Shown: one piece after another, positions 42,379 to 51,314 of the stretch | How positions within the stretch are numbered: the first letter of the stretch is position 1 | How the letters are laid out: the number at the start of each line of letters is the position of its first letter | The notes under the pieces: model-generated | Databases searched by the model: none | Seen by the model: only the letters and a program-made list of their open reading frames with translations | What the model was told of the DNA's origin: nothing | DNA from: RXOA01 sp964547105 | GTDB lineage: Bacteria > Bipolaricaulota > Bipolaricaulia > UBA7950 > UBA9294 | Length of the DNA stretch: 63,187 nt | Direction of reading: 5' to 3' | NCBI GenBank assembly: GCA_964547105.1 | Contig: CAZJLO010000005.1 | Span: forward strand, 1 to 63,187 | Program-made: the position numbers and the translations under genes

Positions 42379-43464
42379 ATGGAGAGCAAGCTTGTCCGGC
42401 GCTTCCTGGAGCTTGTCGAGATTGACAGCGAATCGGGCGAGGAAGAGGGTTTCATCGCCTTCCTCAAACAGGAGATGGAGCACTTCTTCCCCGCAACTTG
42501 CCGGATCGATCCGTTCGGCAATCTCGTCGCAACGATTCCGGCCAAGAACAGCCACAGCAAGGAATCAATCCTGCTTGGGGTTCACGCAGATACAGTCAAG
42601 CCGGGGAAGGGCATCCGGCCTGTTCTCGATCGCGAAAACGGCGTCATCCGCTCCGACGGCAACACCGTGCTCGGAGCCGATGACAAAGCCGGCATCGCAG
42701 AGATCCTTGAGGCCGTCTCGACGACTGATCGGCATCCTCCGCTTGAAATCGTCGTCACGGTGCAAGAGGAGGTCGGTACGCTCGGCGCACGCCACCTCGA
42801 CACCTCTTTGCTCCGATCTAAGCGAGGATTTGTCCTCGACATGGACGCAATCGATGCGATCGTCGTCGGCGGCCCTTCGCACATGCTGATCGACATCGAG
42901 ATCACCGGGAAGTCAGCCCACGCGGGGATGGATCCGGAGCATGGAATATCCGCTCTCAAGGCCGCCTGCCAAGCTGTTTCGATGTTGAAGGAAGGATGGA
43001 TCGATGAGGAGACCACCGTCAATGTCGGTATCCTCAACGCCGGTGAGATTCGCAACGGGGTTCCCGAAAAGGCCTGCATCAAGGCGGAGTGCCGCAGCCT
43101 GACACACGACAAGTGCCTGCGCCAAGCAAAGATCGTACGCGCCGCTTTCGAAACGGCCGCGCAAGATCTCGGCGCGACGGCCAGTATTCGTGAGGAGTTG
43201 TCATCGAAGGCGGTCCACATCGCCGAATCGTCGGCCACCGTCAAGTTGGCGAAGGAGGCGCTTACGTCGGTGGGCCTGGTGCCGAAGACAATGGTGATCT
43301 GCGGAGGAACCGACGCATCGCATCTCAACGAGAAGGGGATCGAAACCGTCGTTCTCGGCATGGGTTCACGGCTGGAGCACACCAAGGACGAGCACATCTA
43401 TATCGAAGACATGGAAAAGGCTGTACGGATTGTCCGCTATCTCCTGCAAGATCTTGCTCAATAG
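42379..43464 (+). CDS. M20-family metallopeptidase (peptidase T-like)
   Basis: 361 residues; the ATG at 42379 follows AGAGGAG. Zinc-binding landmarks are LGVHADTVKPGKG (His, Asp), NTVLGADDKAGIAEIL (bridging Asp), VQEEVGTLGARHL (catalytic Glu pair) and the late CGGTDASHLNEKGI (final His). The central lid has SAHAGMDPEHG. The layout is that of tripeptidase-like M20 enzymes, which release N-terminal residues from short peptides. It sits between an M29-like gene and a peptide importer and probably processes imported peptides. Confidence 0.9.
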   Translation: MESKLVRRFLELVEIDSESGEEEGFIAFLKQEMEHFFPATCRIDPFGNLVATIPAKNSHSKESILLGVHADTVKPGKGIRPVLDRENGVIRSDGNTVLGADDKAGIAEILEAVSTTDRHPPLEIVVTVQEEVGTLGARHLDTSLLRSKRGFVLDMDAIDAIVVGGPSHMLIDIEITGKSAHAGMDPEHGISALKAACQAVSMLKEGWIDEETTVNVGILNAGEIRNGVPEKACIKAECRSLTHDKCLRQAKIVRAAFETAAQDLGATASIREELSSKAVHIAESSATVKLAKEALTSVGLVPKTMVICGGTDASHLNEKGIETVVLGMGSRLEHTKDEHIYIEDMEKAVRIVRYLLQDLAQ

Positions 43465-43561
43465 ACAGATGAACAATCCATGATTCGCGATCGCGGAGGT
43501 GATCACGGCCGAAAACATCACGTATCGACTCCAACTTCGAACACTGCCAGGAGGGAGCAAT

Positions 43562-45145
43562 ATGAAGCGTTTGCTGAGTGTCGCCTGTTGTGTCATGCTT
43601 GCACTAGGTATCGGAAGCCTCGCGTTTGCTTCGGGAGTCCTCAGAATGACCGAAGCATGGCCGACTTACATCGATCCCGCAATTGGATCAGACCTGTCCA
43701 GTTCGGTCGCGTTCGTCAATCTCTACGACAGTCTTGTTTATCCGGATTTCACGGGTGCCCCCCAACCTCATCTCGCATCATCCTGGGAGGTCTCGACTGA
43801 TGCGCTCACATGGACCTTCCATCTCCGAGATGATGTCGTCTTCCACGACGGAACCCCGCTCACGGCCGACGACGTTGTATTCTCGCTGGAAAGGTTGAAG
43901 CTGATCGGTCAGGGATATGCGTATCTCTTCGCCAGTGTCACCGGTGCCGAAGCGATCGATGATCACACCGTCCAGTTCTCGTTCGAACAGCCATCCGGTG
44001 TGTTCCTGGCCAGCCTGTTCCGTCTCTACATCCTCAACAAGGACCTTGTCCTCGCAAACCTCAACCCCAATGGTCCCTACGGCGAAATGGGCGACTACGG
44101 AACCGAGTTTCTCCTGGTTCATGACGCGGGAAGCGGACCATACAACGTCAAGGACTTCCGCCTTGAAGAGGAACTGATCATGGAACGCAACGCCACCTAC
44201 TGGATCCCGTTTGATTCCGATTCCCCGTATGAGTTCCACTTGATCGGCACCACCGAGCCCACGACCGTGCGCACGATGATCTCGCGGGGCGAGTTGGAGA
44301 TCGCCGACTTCCGTCAGCCGCAAGAGAACATCGCCGCCATGGAACAGATCGAAGGCATCGATGTGGCGGAGTACTTCACGGGATACTCCCTGTACGGGAT
44401 GATGCACACACAGAAGGCTCCGACCGACGATGTCCACTTCCGCCAGGCCATGGCGTACGCCGTGGACTACGCAACGATGATCGACATGATCTTCCCGGGA
44501 TCGAGAACCCTGACGAGTCCAGTCCCTTCCACGGTTCCCGGCTCGGCTGTCGTCGCCGACTACTCGCAGAATATGGATCTGGCCCGCGAAGAACTTGCGC
44601 TCTCGAAGTACGCGGGCTGTCTTGATGAGTATCCGGTGGAAATCCATTGGTGCGCGGAAGTCCCTGACGAGGAAAAGGTAGCTCTTCTGTTCATGGCCAA
44701 CATGGCCGAACTCGGCATCACGGTCAATGTCGTCAAGGTACCGTGGATGTCAATGATCGACGAGATGGCTAGCATCGAAACCAGCCCCAATGTCATCACG
44801 GTTTACACCGAGCCCCACTATGCCGAAGCCGGCTCGGTCCTTGAGTCTCGGTACCACTCCAACTCGGCGGCAACTTGGGAGCAAAACGAATGGCTGCTTG
44901 ATCCAGTGCTTGATGCTGCCATCGAAACAGCTCTCGCAACCGTCGATCGTGACAGTCGCTTCCTGGAGTACGAGGAGATCCAGAACTACCTCGCCGACCT
45001 GTGTCCTTCTCTTTGCTTCTTTGAGCAGGTCAAGCGGCAGGCCTACCAGGCATCGTATGTCAATTGGCCGGCGGCGAACGGTGATGTCGTCCCGGTCATG
45101 GGGTACAACTTCGCAGCCCGGTTCATCCAAGTCCTCGACCACTAG
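43562..45145 (+). CDS. Peptide ABC transporter, substrate-binding protein (DppA/OppA type)
   Basis: 527 residues, ATG behind CAGGAGGG. The signal peptide (LLSVACCVMLALGIGSLAFA) has Cys residues but no clear lipobox. The SBP_bac_5 domain shows LYDSLVYPDFTGAPQPHLASSWEVS and LRDDVVFHDGTPLTADDVVFSLERL. It captures peptides outside the membrane and delivers them to the permeases encoded next. A strong hairpin lies between this gene and the first permease gene, as is common for binding proteins made in excess. Confidence 0.92.
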   Translation: MKRLLSVACCVMLALGIGSLAFASGVLRMTEAWPTYIDPAIGSDLSSSVAFVNLYDSLVYPDFTGAPQPHLASSWEVSTDALTWTFHLRDDVVFHDGTPLTADDVVFSLERLKLIGQGYAYLFASVTGAEAIDDHTVQFSFEQPSGVFLASLFRLYILNKDLVLANLNPNGPYGEMGDYGTEFLLVHDAGSGPYNVKDFRLEEELIMERNATYWIPFDSDSPYEFHLIGTTEPTTVRTMISRGELEIADFRQPQENIAAMEQIEGIDVAEYFTGYSLYGMMHTQKAPTDDVHFRQAMAYAVDYATMIDMIFPGSRTLTSPVPSTVPGSAVVADYSQNMDLAREELALSKYAGCLDEYPVEIHWCAEVPDEEKVALLFMANMAELGITVNVVKVPWMSMIDEMASIETSPNVITVYTEPHYAEAGSVLESRYHSNSAATWEQNEWLLDPVLDAAIETALATVDRDSRFLEYEEIQNYLADLCPSLCFFEQVKRQAYQASYVNWPAANGDVVPVMGYNFAARFIQVLDH

Positions 45146-45164
45146 GCAATATCCGTTTGATCGA

Positions 45165-45200
45165 GGGGAGGAGAGACGCTGTCTTCTCCTCCCCACTTTT
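45165..45200 (+). terminator. Intercistronic hairpin after the binding-protein gene
   Basis: GGGGAGGAGA (45165-45174) pairs perfectly with TCTCCTCCCC (45185-45194). The inner GAC/GTC pair as well with one bulged T. ACTTTT follows. It probably acts as a partial terminator or protects the upstream mRNA. Confidence 0.65.
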
Positions 45201-45229
45201 CGATCCACGAAAGGAGGGTATCGACGCGG

Positions 45230-46252
45230 ATGCTGACGTTCATTCTGAAGCGGATCGGCCTCTCGGTGATCGCCTTGTTTGGGTTGTCTGTGTTGATTTT
45301 CACCATCTGTCACGTGATGCCAGGCGATCCTGTCCGAATGGCCTTGGGGGCGCGCGCGTCTGATTGGGCCGTTGAGAACATGCGCGAGCAGATGCATCTC
45401 AACGACCCCCTCTATGTCCAGTACTACTACTGGTTGAGCGATGCTGCCCACGGGAACCTTGGTCAATCATTGGTCACACGAAGAGCAGTCGTTGATGACA
45501 TCAAGGAGTTCCTCCCGGCAACCGTGGAACTGGCGCTGCTATCCGGAATCATCATGGCCGTCCTTGGGATCTCCCTCGGTGCGATTTCCGGCAGATACAA
45601 CAACACGTGGATCGACAATGGCGTGCGTATCTTCTCGTATGTTGGGATTATCACGCCTTCGTTTGTATTCGCCATTCTGTTCCTGTTGTTGTTCGGCTTC
45701 GTGCTGCACTGGCTCCCGACCACAGGCCGGCTCTCTGCAGGGCTTGTTCGGCCGCCGGTTGTCACGGGAATGATGACGATCGATTCCCTGATCGCTGGAG
45801 ATTTCGCTGCATTTGCCAACGTCCTCTGGCACATGATTCTCCCCGCATTTGCACTGGCAATGGGCGGCATGGCCCAAGAGGCAAGAATCACGCGCTCCAC
45901 AATCAGCGACAATCTTGGGCGGGACTACATCGCGTCAGAGCGCGGTTTGGGATTTCCCGAGCGGCTCATTTCGCTGAAGTACTTGTTGAAACCCTCTCTG
46001 ATCCCGACCATCTCGATTCTGGGAATGGACTTCGCGGCGCTGTTCAGCAACGCGTTCCTGGTGGAGTTGATCTTCAATTGGCCCGGCCTCTCCCGCTACG
46101 GAATGAACGCGATTTTGCGCAAGGACATCAACGCAGTTGCTGCGGTCGTGATGATCATGGGGATCCTGTTCGTCATCGTCAACATCGCTGTTGACCTGAT
46201 CGTTGCTTGGCTCGATCCGCGGATTCGTCTCAGCGGGCAAGGGGAGGCATAG
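45230..46252 (+). CDS. Peptide ABC transporter permease (DppB type)
   Basis: 340 residues, ATG behind AAGGAGGG. Six membrane helices. N-terminal family motif LSVLIFTICHVMPGDPV, LGQSLVTRR after the first loop, and the ATPase-contact EAA-like loop with GRDYIASERGLGFPERLI. Forms the membrane channel with the DppC-type protein encoded three bases downstream. Confidence 0.93.
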   Translation: MLTFILKRIGLSVIALFGLSVLIFTICHVMPGDPVRMALGARASDWAVENMREQMHLNDPLYVQYYYWLSDAAHGNLGQSLVTRRAVVDDIKEFLPATVELALLSGIIMAVLGISLGAISGRYNNTWIDNGVRIFSYVGIITPSFVFAILFLLLFGFVLHWLPTTGRLSAGLVRPPVVTGMMTIDSLIAGDFAAFANVLWHMILPAFALAMGGMAQEARITRSTISDNLGRDYIASERGLGFPERLISLKYLLKPSLIPTISILGMDFAALFSNAFLVELIFNWPGLSRYGMNAILRKDINAVAAVVMIMGILFVIVNIAVDLIVAWLDPRIRLSGQGEA

Positions 46253-46255
46253 GAA

Positions 46256-47140
46256 ATGCGCATCTTCAAACATCCGCTCGTCAAGCGACGAATCGAAGCC
46301 GTCCGCAAGGGATGGTACAAGTTCTCGAAAAATCCGGTATCACTCGTGGGTCTCTCGGTGATTGTCCTGATCCTGATCCTGGCGATCTTTGCGCCGTATG
46401 TTGCGCCGCATCCCGCACACGCAGGTCGCTACGTGAATTTCTCCGAATCGAACCAACCGCCGAGCTTGCACCACTTGTTCGGAACCGACACGTTCGGCCG
46501 AGATATCCTCTCGCGTATCTTCTTCGGCTTCCGCTATTCGTTGATCATGGGCTTGGTGGTTCTCGCCATCGCGACGCCGATCGGCGTCGTACTTGGGCTT
46601 CTTGCCGGGTACTACCGAAACAGATGGATCGGGACGCTGATTATGAGAATCACGGACATCTTCCTTGCCGTCCCGCCCTTGATCTTGGCTCTTGTTGTGT
46701 GTTCGATCCTTACGCCCAGCCTGTTCAACGCCATGACGGCCGTGACTCTGGTTTGGTGGCCTTGGTACTGCCGCCTCGTCTATGGTCTCGCCTCATCGTA
46801 CCGCGGAGAGTTTTTCGTTCAGGCCGCAGAGGTCACTGGCGCAACCAAAGCACACATTCTCTTCCGCGAGATTCTCCCTAACTGCGTGTCGAGCATCTTC
46901 ACCAAGATGAGTCTTGACATGGGGTGGGTCATCCTGATCGGAGCATCGCTGAGCTACGTTGGATTGGGCGCACAGCCGCCCACACCCGATCTTGGGACGA
47001 TGGTTGCTGACGGCGCCAAGTATCTTCCGGCTCAATGGTGGATCGCGATTTTCCCCGCACTTGCGATTATGTTGACGGTTCTTGGGTTCAATTTGATCGG
47101 AGACGGATTTCGGGATCTGTTCGCACTCGAGGAGGTCTGA
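46256..47140 (+). CDS. Peptide ABC transporter permease (DppC type)
   Basis: 294 residues. N-terminal helix with FSKNPVSLVGLSVIVLILILAIFAPYVAP, then HLFGTDTFGRDILSRIFFGFRYSL, the typical DppC signature. The EAA-like loop is FFVQAAEVTGATKAHILFREILPN. It pairs with the DppB-type permease. The ATG lies three bases after the previous stop, preceded by GGGAGGC. Confidence 0.93.
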   Translation: MRIFKHPLVKRRIEAVRKGWYKFSKNPVSLVGLSVIVLILILAIFAPYVAPHPAHAGRYVNFSESNQPPSLHHLFGTDTFGRDILSRIFFGFRYSLIMGLVVLAIATPIGVVLGLLAGYYRNRWIGTLIMRITDIFLAVPPLILALVVCSILTPSLFNAMTAVTLVWWPWYCRLVYGLASSYRGEFFVQAAEVTGATKAHILFREILPNCVSSIFTKMSLDMGWVILIGASLSYVGLGAQPPTPDLGTMVADGAKYLPAQWWIAIFPALAIMLTVLGFNLIGDGFRDLFALEEV

Positions 47141-47141
47141 C

Positions 47142-48128
47142 ATGCCTGATCCTATCCTTGAGATCGACGATCTGCATGTTGAGTTCAAGACGTACGAAGG
47201 ACCACTGAAGGTCCTCAACGGCGTGTCGATGAACGTACAACCGGGGCGCCGCGTTGGATTGGTGGGCGAAGCCGGATGCGGGAAGACAACCACCATGAGG
47301 TGCGTGCTCGGGATTCTTCCAAGCCCCCCAGGGAAGATCACCAAGGGGACGATCCGTTTTCACGATCAGGATCTCCTCCGCTTCTCGAAAAGGGAATACC
47401 AGAGAATCAGAGGCCACGGGATTTCGATGATTTTCCAAGATCCTACGGCCGCTCTGAATCCTGTTTTCACTGTGGGGGACCAGTTGGAGACCGCCATCCG
47501 TTACGGGAGCAAGCAGACCATCTCCAAGAAGGAGGTTCGGCGCCGTGCCCTGAAAACATTGTCCGAAGTGCAGCTACCGGACACGGAACGGATCCTGACG
47601 TGCTTCCCGGTGGAGCTCTCCGGAGGGATGCGTCAGCGGGTGTGCATTGCGATGGCGCTCGCAACCGAGCCGGAATTGCTGATCGCCGATGAGCCAACCA
47701 CATCGCTCGATGTGACGATTCAAGATCAGATCCTCCGCCTTCTCTACGGTCTCGTGGAACACCATGGAACATCCGTCATCTTCATCACGCACAGCTTGGG
47801 CGTCGTCCGTGAGATGGCCGACGAAGTCTACGTCATGTACGCCGGAAACATCGTGGAAGGAGCATCAAAGGACCTGTTGTTCCATGCCCCGCTTCATCCG
47901 TACACGCAAGGGTTAATGAGCGCGGTACCGAAGCTCACCGGCGGCGGCGTTGCCGAGGGGATCCCCGGTCGCATTCCTGAGTACATCTCCCCTCCCGGCG
48001 GGTGCCGTTTCCATCCCCGCTGCACACAGGCGATGCCCCGTTGTACGGAGGAGTGTCCGGCGTTTGTCACGATGAGTCAATCACATCAAGTCGCGTGTTT
48101 CTTGCACTCGGGGGAATCACATGGATAG
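47142..48128 (+). CDS. Peptide ABC transporter ATP-binding protein (DppD type)
   Basis: 328 residues. Walker A GEAGCGKTT, signature LSGGMRQRVCIA, Walker B LLIADEPTTSLD, switch His in ITHSLG. The C-terminal oligopeptide extension carries PPGGCRFHPRCTQAMPRC. One of two ATPases driving the importer; overlaps the second by 8 bases. Confidence 0.94.
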   Translation: MPDPILEIDDLHVEFKTYEGPLKVLNGVSMNVQPGRRVGLVGEAGCGKTTTMRCVLGILPSPPGKITKGTIRFHDQDLLRFSKREYQRIRGHGISMIFQDPTAALNPVFTVGDQLETAIRYGSKQTISKKEVRRRALKTLSEVQLPDTERILTCFPVELSGGMRQRVCIAMALATEPELLIADEPTTSLDVTIQDQILRLLYGLVEHHGTSVIFITHSLGVVREMADEVYVMYAGNIVEGASKDLLFHAPLHPYTQGLMSAVPKLTGGGVAEGIPGRIPEYISPPGGCRFHPRCTQAMPRCTEECPAFVTMSQSHQVACFLHSGESHG

Positions 48129-49140
48129 CCCACTTCTGCACACCGAAGACCTCTGCAAGTTCTTCAAGACACCTCGCGGAACCGTCCGGGCAGCGGATCG
48201 CGTCTCGTTCGATCTGTGCGAGAGAGAGACGCTTGGATTGGTCGGGGAGTCAGGTTCGGGAAAGAGCACCGTGGCCTACACGGTGATGGGTCTACACGCA
48301 CCAACGTCGGGGAAAATCGAGTTCGCCGGCCAGGATATCGCCAAGCCTGTGTCGAAACGCCCGAGATCCTTGAAGAAGCAGATTCAGATCGTGTTCCAAG
48401 ATCCGGGAACATCACTCAATTCGCGCCGGACGATCCAACAAATCCTCGAACTCCCGTTGCGCGTGCACAATCTCGCTCCACGCAAGGACAGAAAAGGCCG
48501 CGTGGTAGAGCTCCTGAGAATGGTCGAGCTTCCCGAGGAGTACATGTACAAGTCGCCACACGCCCTCGGAGGCGGCGAACGCCAGATGGTGGCGATCGCC
48601 CGAGCACTGGCTTCCAATCCTCGCCTGATCATCCTCGATGAGCCTACGTCTGCATTGGATGTGTCGATCCAGGCAAAAATCATCAACATGCTGATCGAGT
48701 TCCAGAAACAGTTCAATCTCGCGTACCTGTTCATCACGCATGATTTGAGTCTGATGCGAAATGTTTCCCATCGGGTTGCGATTCTCTACCTGGGGAAGAT
48801 CTGCGAAGTGGCGCCGACGGAGCAGTTCTTCCGGGCCCCCGAGCACCCCTACACGAAGATGCTTTTGTCTTCGATCCCCGTGATCACCGATGAAGAGGTC
48901 GCCATGCGGCCAGCCAAATCCGTATCGACCGGAGAGATCCCGAGTCCTGTCAATGTCCCTCCGGGATGCGGATTCAGCACGCGTTGCCCGGTGAAGTTCG
49001 CTCCATGTTCGGTGCATATTCCGGAGCTGCTTGAGACAGAGAAGGGCCACTGGATCCGCTGCCATCTCCTCAACCCGCTATCCGATGGGGATGCCGCTTC
49101 CGCTTGCTGTCAGGCAGCCTGCGAGGACAAGGATGCGTAA
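48121..49140 (+). CDS. Peptide ABC transporter ATP-binding protein (DppF type)
   Basis: 339 residues. Walker A GESGSGKST, Walker B LIILDEPTSALD, switch His in ITHDLSL. The signature reads LGGGERQMVAIA instead of LSGGQ, a modest deviation. The C-terminal extension has PPGCGFSTRCPVKFAPC, ending in a short Cys-containing tail. Partner of the DppD-type ATPase. Confidence 0.94.
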   Translation: MDSPLLHTEDLCKFFKTPRGTVRAADRVSFDLCERETLGLVGESGSGKSTVAYTVMGLHAPTSGKIEFAGQDIAKPVSKRPRSLKKQIQIVFQDPGTSLNSRRTIQQILELPLRVHNLAPRKDRKGRVVELLRMVELPEEYMYKSPHALGGGERQMVAIARALASNPRLIILDEPTSALDVSIQAKIINMLIEFQKQFNLAYLFITHDLSLMRNVSHRVAILYLGKICEVAPTEQFFRAPEHPYTKMLLSSIPVITDEEVAMRPAKSVSTGEIPSPVNVPPGCGFSTRCPVKFAPCSVHIPELLETEKGHWIRCHLLNPLSDGDAASACCQAACEDKDA

Positions 49141-49217
49141 CCCAGCCGTCTCATCGTCGCCAGTGAGCGGACCGTCTCGTTGGCCGCTTCGGGAAGAGAG
49201 TAAAAAGGAGAACCACG

Positions 49218-51314
49218 TTGTCGATGCGAATTGAGTCGCATCCAATCCTACCGATTGAGGATGCGGAATGGATCTCGTTCAGGTGGCACGGGGACTCCCT
49301 GACCGCTCGAACCGGAGAGACCATCGCGGCGGCTCTCCTCGCACACGGTATCAGGATCTTCGGCCATCACCCGAAGGACGGTTCACCACAAGGGTTGTTC
49401 TGCGCCAACGGCCAATGTGCCCAATGTCTTGTGCTTGCGAATGGGCAGCCGGTGAAATCCTGCATGACCCCTGTGACGGAGGGAATGCATGTCGAGCCGA
49501 TCGAAGAATTGCCTGCCCTTCCTGACACCACGCACCCCCCGGTAATGCGCGCAATTGAGACGCGGAGTGTTCCTGTGTTGATCCTTGGCGGTGGACCTGC
49601 CGGGATGTCCGCCGCGGTGGAGTTGGCGAGAAACGGCATCTTGTCTCTGCTTGTCGATGACAAAGAACAGCTCGGAGGCAAGCTCGTCCTTCAAACGCAT
49701 CGTTTCTTCGGATCGGCACAAGCGGTTCATGCTGGAACACGCGGGATTGACATCGCTACGAAGCTGGCAGACGAAGTTGGACAGAGTGATGCCATCGAAG
49801 TCTGGACAACAAGCACCGCTCTTGCTGTCTACAGCGATGGCAAAGTGGGCATCCTTCGCCATGGTCGCGACTACGTCCAGGTGATCCCAGAGGTACTGCT
49901 CGTTGCTACGGGAGCAAGAGAGAAGTCATTGCTGTTCAAAGGCAATGCACTGCCCGGCGTTTTCGGCGCAGGCGCTTTCCAGACGCTCGTCAACCGAGAC
50001 CGGATCCGCACAGCGAACAGGTTGTTCATCATCGGTGGCGGCAACGTCGGACTCATCGCTGGGTATCACGCCCTCCAGGCCGGAATTGACGTCGTGGGAC
50101 TGGTCGAGGCCTTGCCTGAATGCGGAGGGTACAAGGTACACAGGGACAAGCTTGTCCGCATGGGCGTCCCGATCTACACCTCCCATACGGTGGGCAGCGC
50201 CAACGGCAAGGACGGAGTGGAATCGATCACCATCGCCAAGGTCGATGATCGGTTTCAAGCGATTCAAGGAACGGAACGATCGTTCGCATGCGATACGATC
50301 CTCATCGCCGTAGGACTTGATCCTGTCGATGAGTTCCTCGACAAGGGAAAGCGGTTCGGCATCCCGACGTTTGCCGCCGGAGATGCGGAACAGGTTGCGG
50401 AAGCTTCAGCAGCCATTTTCTCCGGGAAGATCCGTGGGCGCGAGATCGCCTCTACGATGTTCCGGCGTTCGGCCCCCCCTCCGAGCACGTGGGCGGAAAC
50501 CGCAGAGATCCTCAAGTCGCATCCAGGCAAGACCGGTTGTGAATGCATTCCTTGCGAGGAAGTCGGAGTATTCCCTGTCATCCACTGTTCCCAGGAGATT
50601 CCCTGCAATCCTTGTACGACAGTATGCCCTCAACACTTGATCAGGATCGCCGGGAACGATATCCGTCGGGTTCCTGTCTTTGCCGGCAATTCGCCCGACG
50701 TCTCCTGTGTCGCATGTGGCCAATGCGTCGCCGCCTGCCCAGGCCTCGCGATTACCCTGGTCGATTACCGTCAGAACTCGACGAATCCGACGGTGACCAT
50801 CCCATATGAGTTCTCTGCAAGCTCCATCAGCGTTGGTGACGAGGTCACCGTACTGGATACGATCGGAAAGGAACTCGGCGTCGCTCATGTCGACAACATC
50901 CTGAGCCGCACGATTAATGATCGTACATTGCTTGTCAGCTTCCGGGTTCCTGCCGCACTTGCGAAACGTGTCGCAGGAATACGGGTCCAGAATGCGTCAG
51001 TCACCACACCTCTTCCATCGCCCACAGAACGGATGGAGAACGACATGATCGTCTGTCGGTGTGAACGGGTCACGGCGGGAGAAATCCGCGAGCTGATCCG
51101 CAACGGGATTCGTGACATCAATGCAATCAAGGCGATGACGCGGGCGGGGATGGGGGCGTGCGGGGGGAAGACGTGCACGGCGTTGATCCACCGGTTGTTC
51201 CGCGACGAAGGGATCGACATGGACGATGTTACAGAGGGTACAAATCGCCCGCTGTTTATCGAGGTTCCCCTCGGCATGTTCGCCGGCGTCGGGGAGGGAT
51301 TCGATGAGCCGTAG
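49218..51314 (+). CDS. Multi-cluster FAD oxidoreductase, sarcosine oxidase/proline dehydrogenase alpha type
   Basis: 698 residues; a TTG start at 49218 has AAGGAG seven bases upstream, and an ATG two codons later is the alternative. Domains in order: N-terminal [2Fe-2S] ferredoxin (Cys62, Cys67, Cys70, Cys82); FAD/NAD flavoprotein domain (ILGGGPAGMSAA near 118, IIGGGNVGLIAG near 270); a ferredoxin-like part with two [4Fe-4S] motifs (CSQEIPCNPCTTVCP and CVACGQCVAACP); a BFD-like [2Fe-2S] domain (CRCERV ... GACGGKTC). In related enzymes these are separate subunits. It probably passes electrons from the beta subunit encoded next. Confidence 0.85.
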   Translation: MSMRIESHPILPIEDAEWISFRWHGDSLTARTGETIAAALLAHGIRIFGHHPKDGSPQGLFCANGQCAQCLVLANGQPVKSCMTPVTEGMHVEPIEELPALPDTTHPPVMRAIETRSVPVLILGGGPAGMSAAVELARNGILSLLVDDKEQLGGKLVLQTHRFFGSAQAVHAGTRGIDIATKLADEVGQSDAIEVWTTSTALAVYSDGKVGILRHGRDYVQVIPEVLLVATGAREKSLLFKGNALPGVFGAGAFQTLVNRDRIRTANRLFIIGGGNVGLIAGYHALQAGIDVVGLVEALPECGGYKVHRDKLVRMGVPIYTSHTVGSANGKDGVESITIAKVDDRFQAIQGTERSFACDTILIAVGLDPVDEFLDKGKRFGIPTFAAGDAEQVAEASAAIFSGKIRGREIASTMFRRSAPPPSTWAETAEILKSHPGKTGCECIPCEEVGVFPVIHCSQEIPCNPCTTVCPQHLIRIAGNDIRRVPVFAGNSPDVSCVACGQCVAACPGLAITLVDYRQNSTNPTVTIPYEFSASSISVGDEVTVLDTIGKELGVAHVDNILSRTINDRTLLVSFRVPAALAKRVAGIRVQNASVTTPLPSPTERMENDMIVCRCERVTAGEIRELIRNGIRDINAIKAMTRAGMGACGGKTCTALIHRLFRDEGIDMDDVTEGTNRPLFIEVPLGMFAGVGEGFDEP

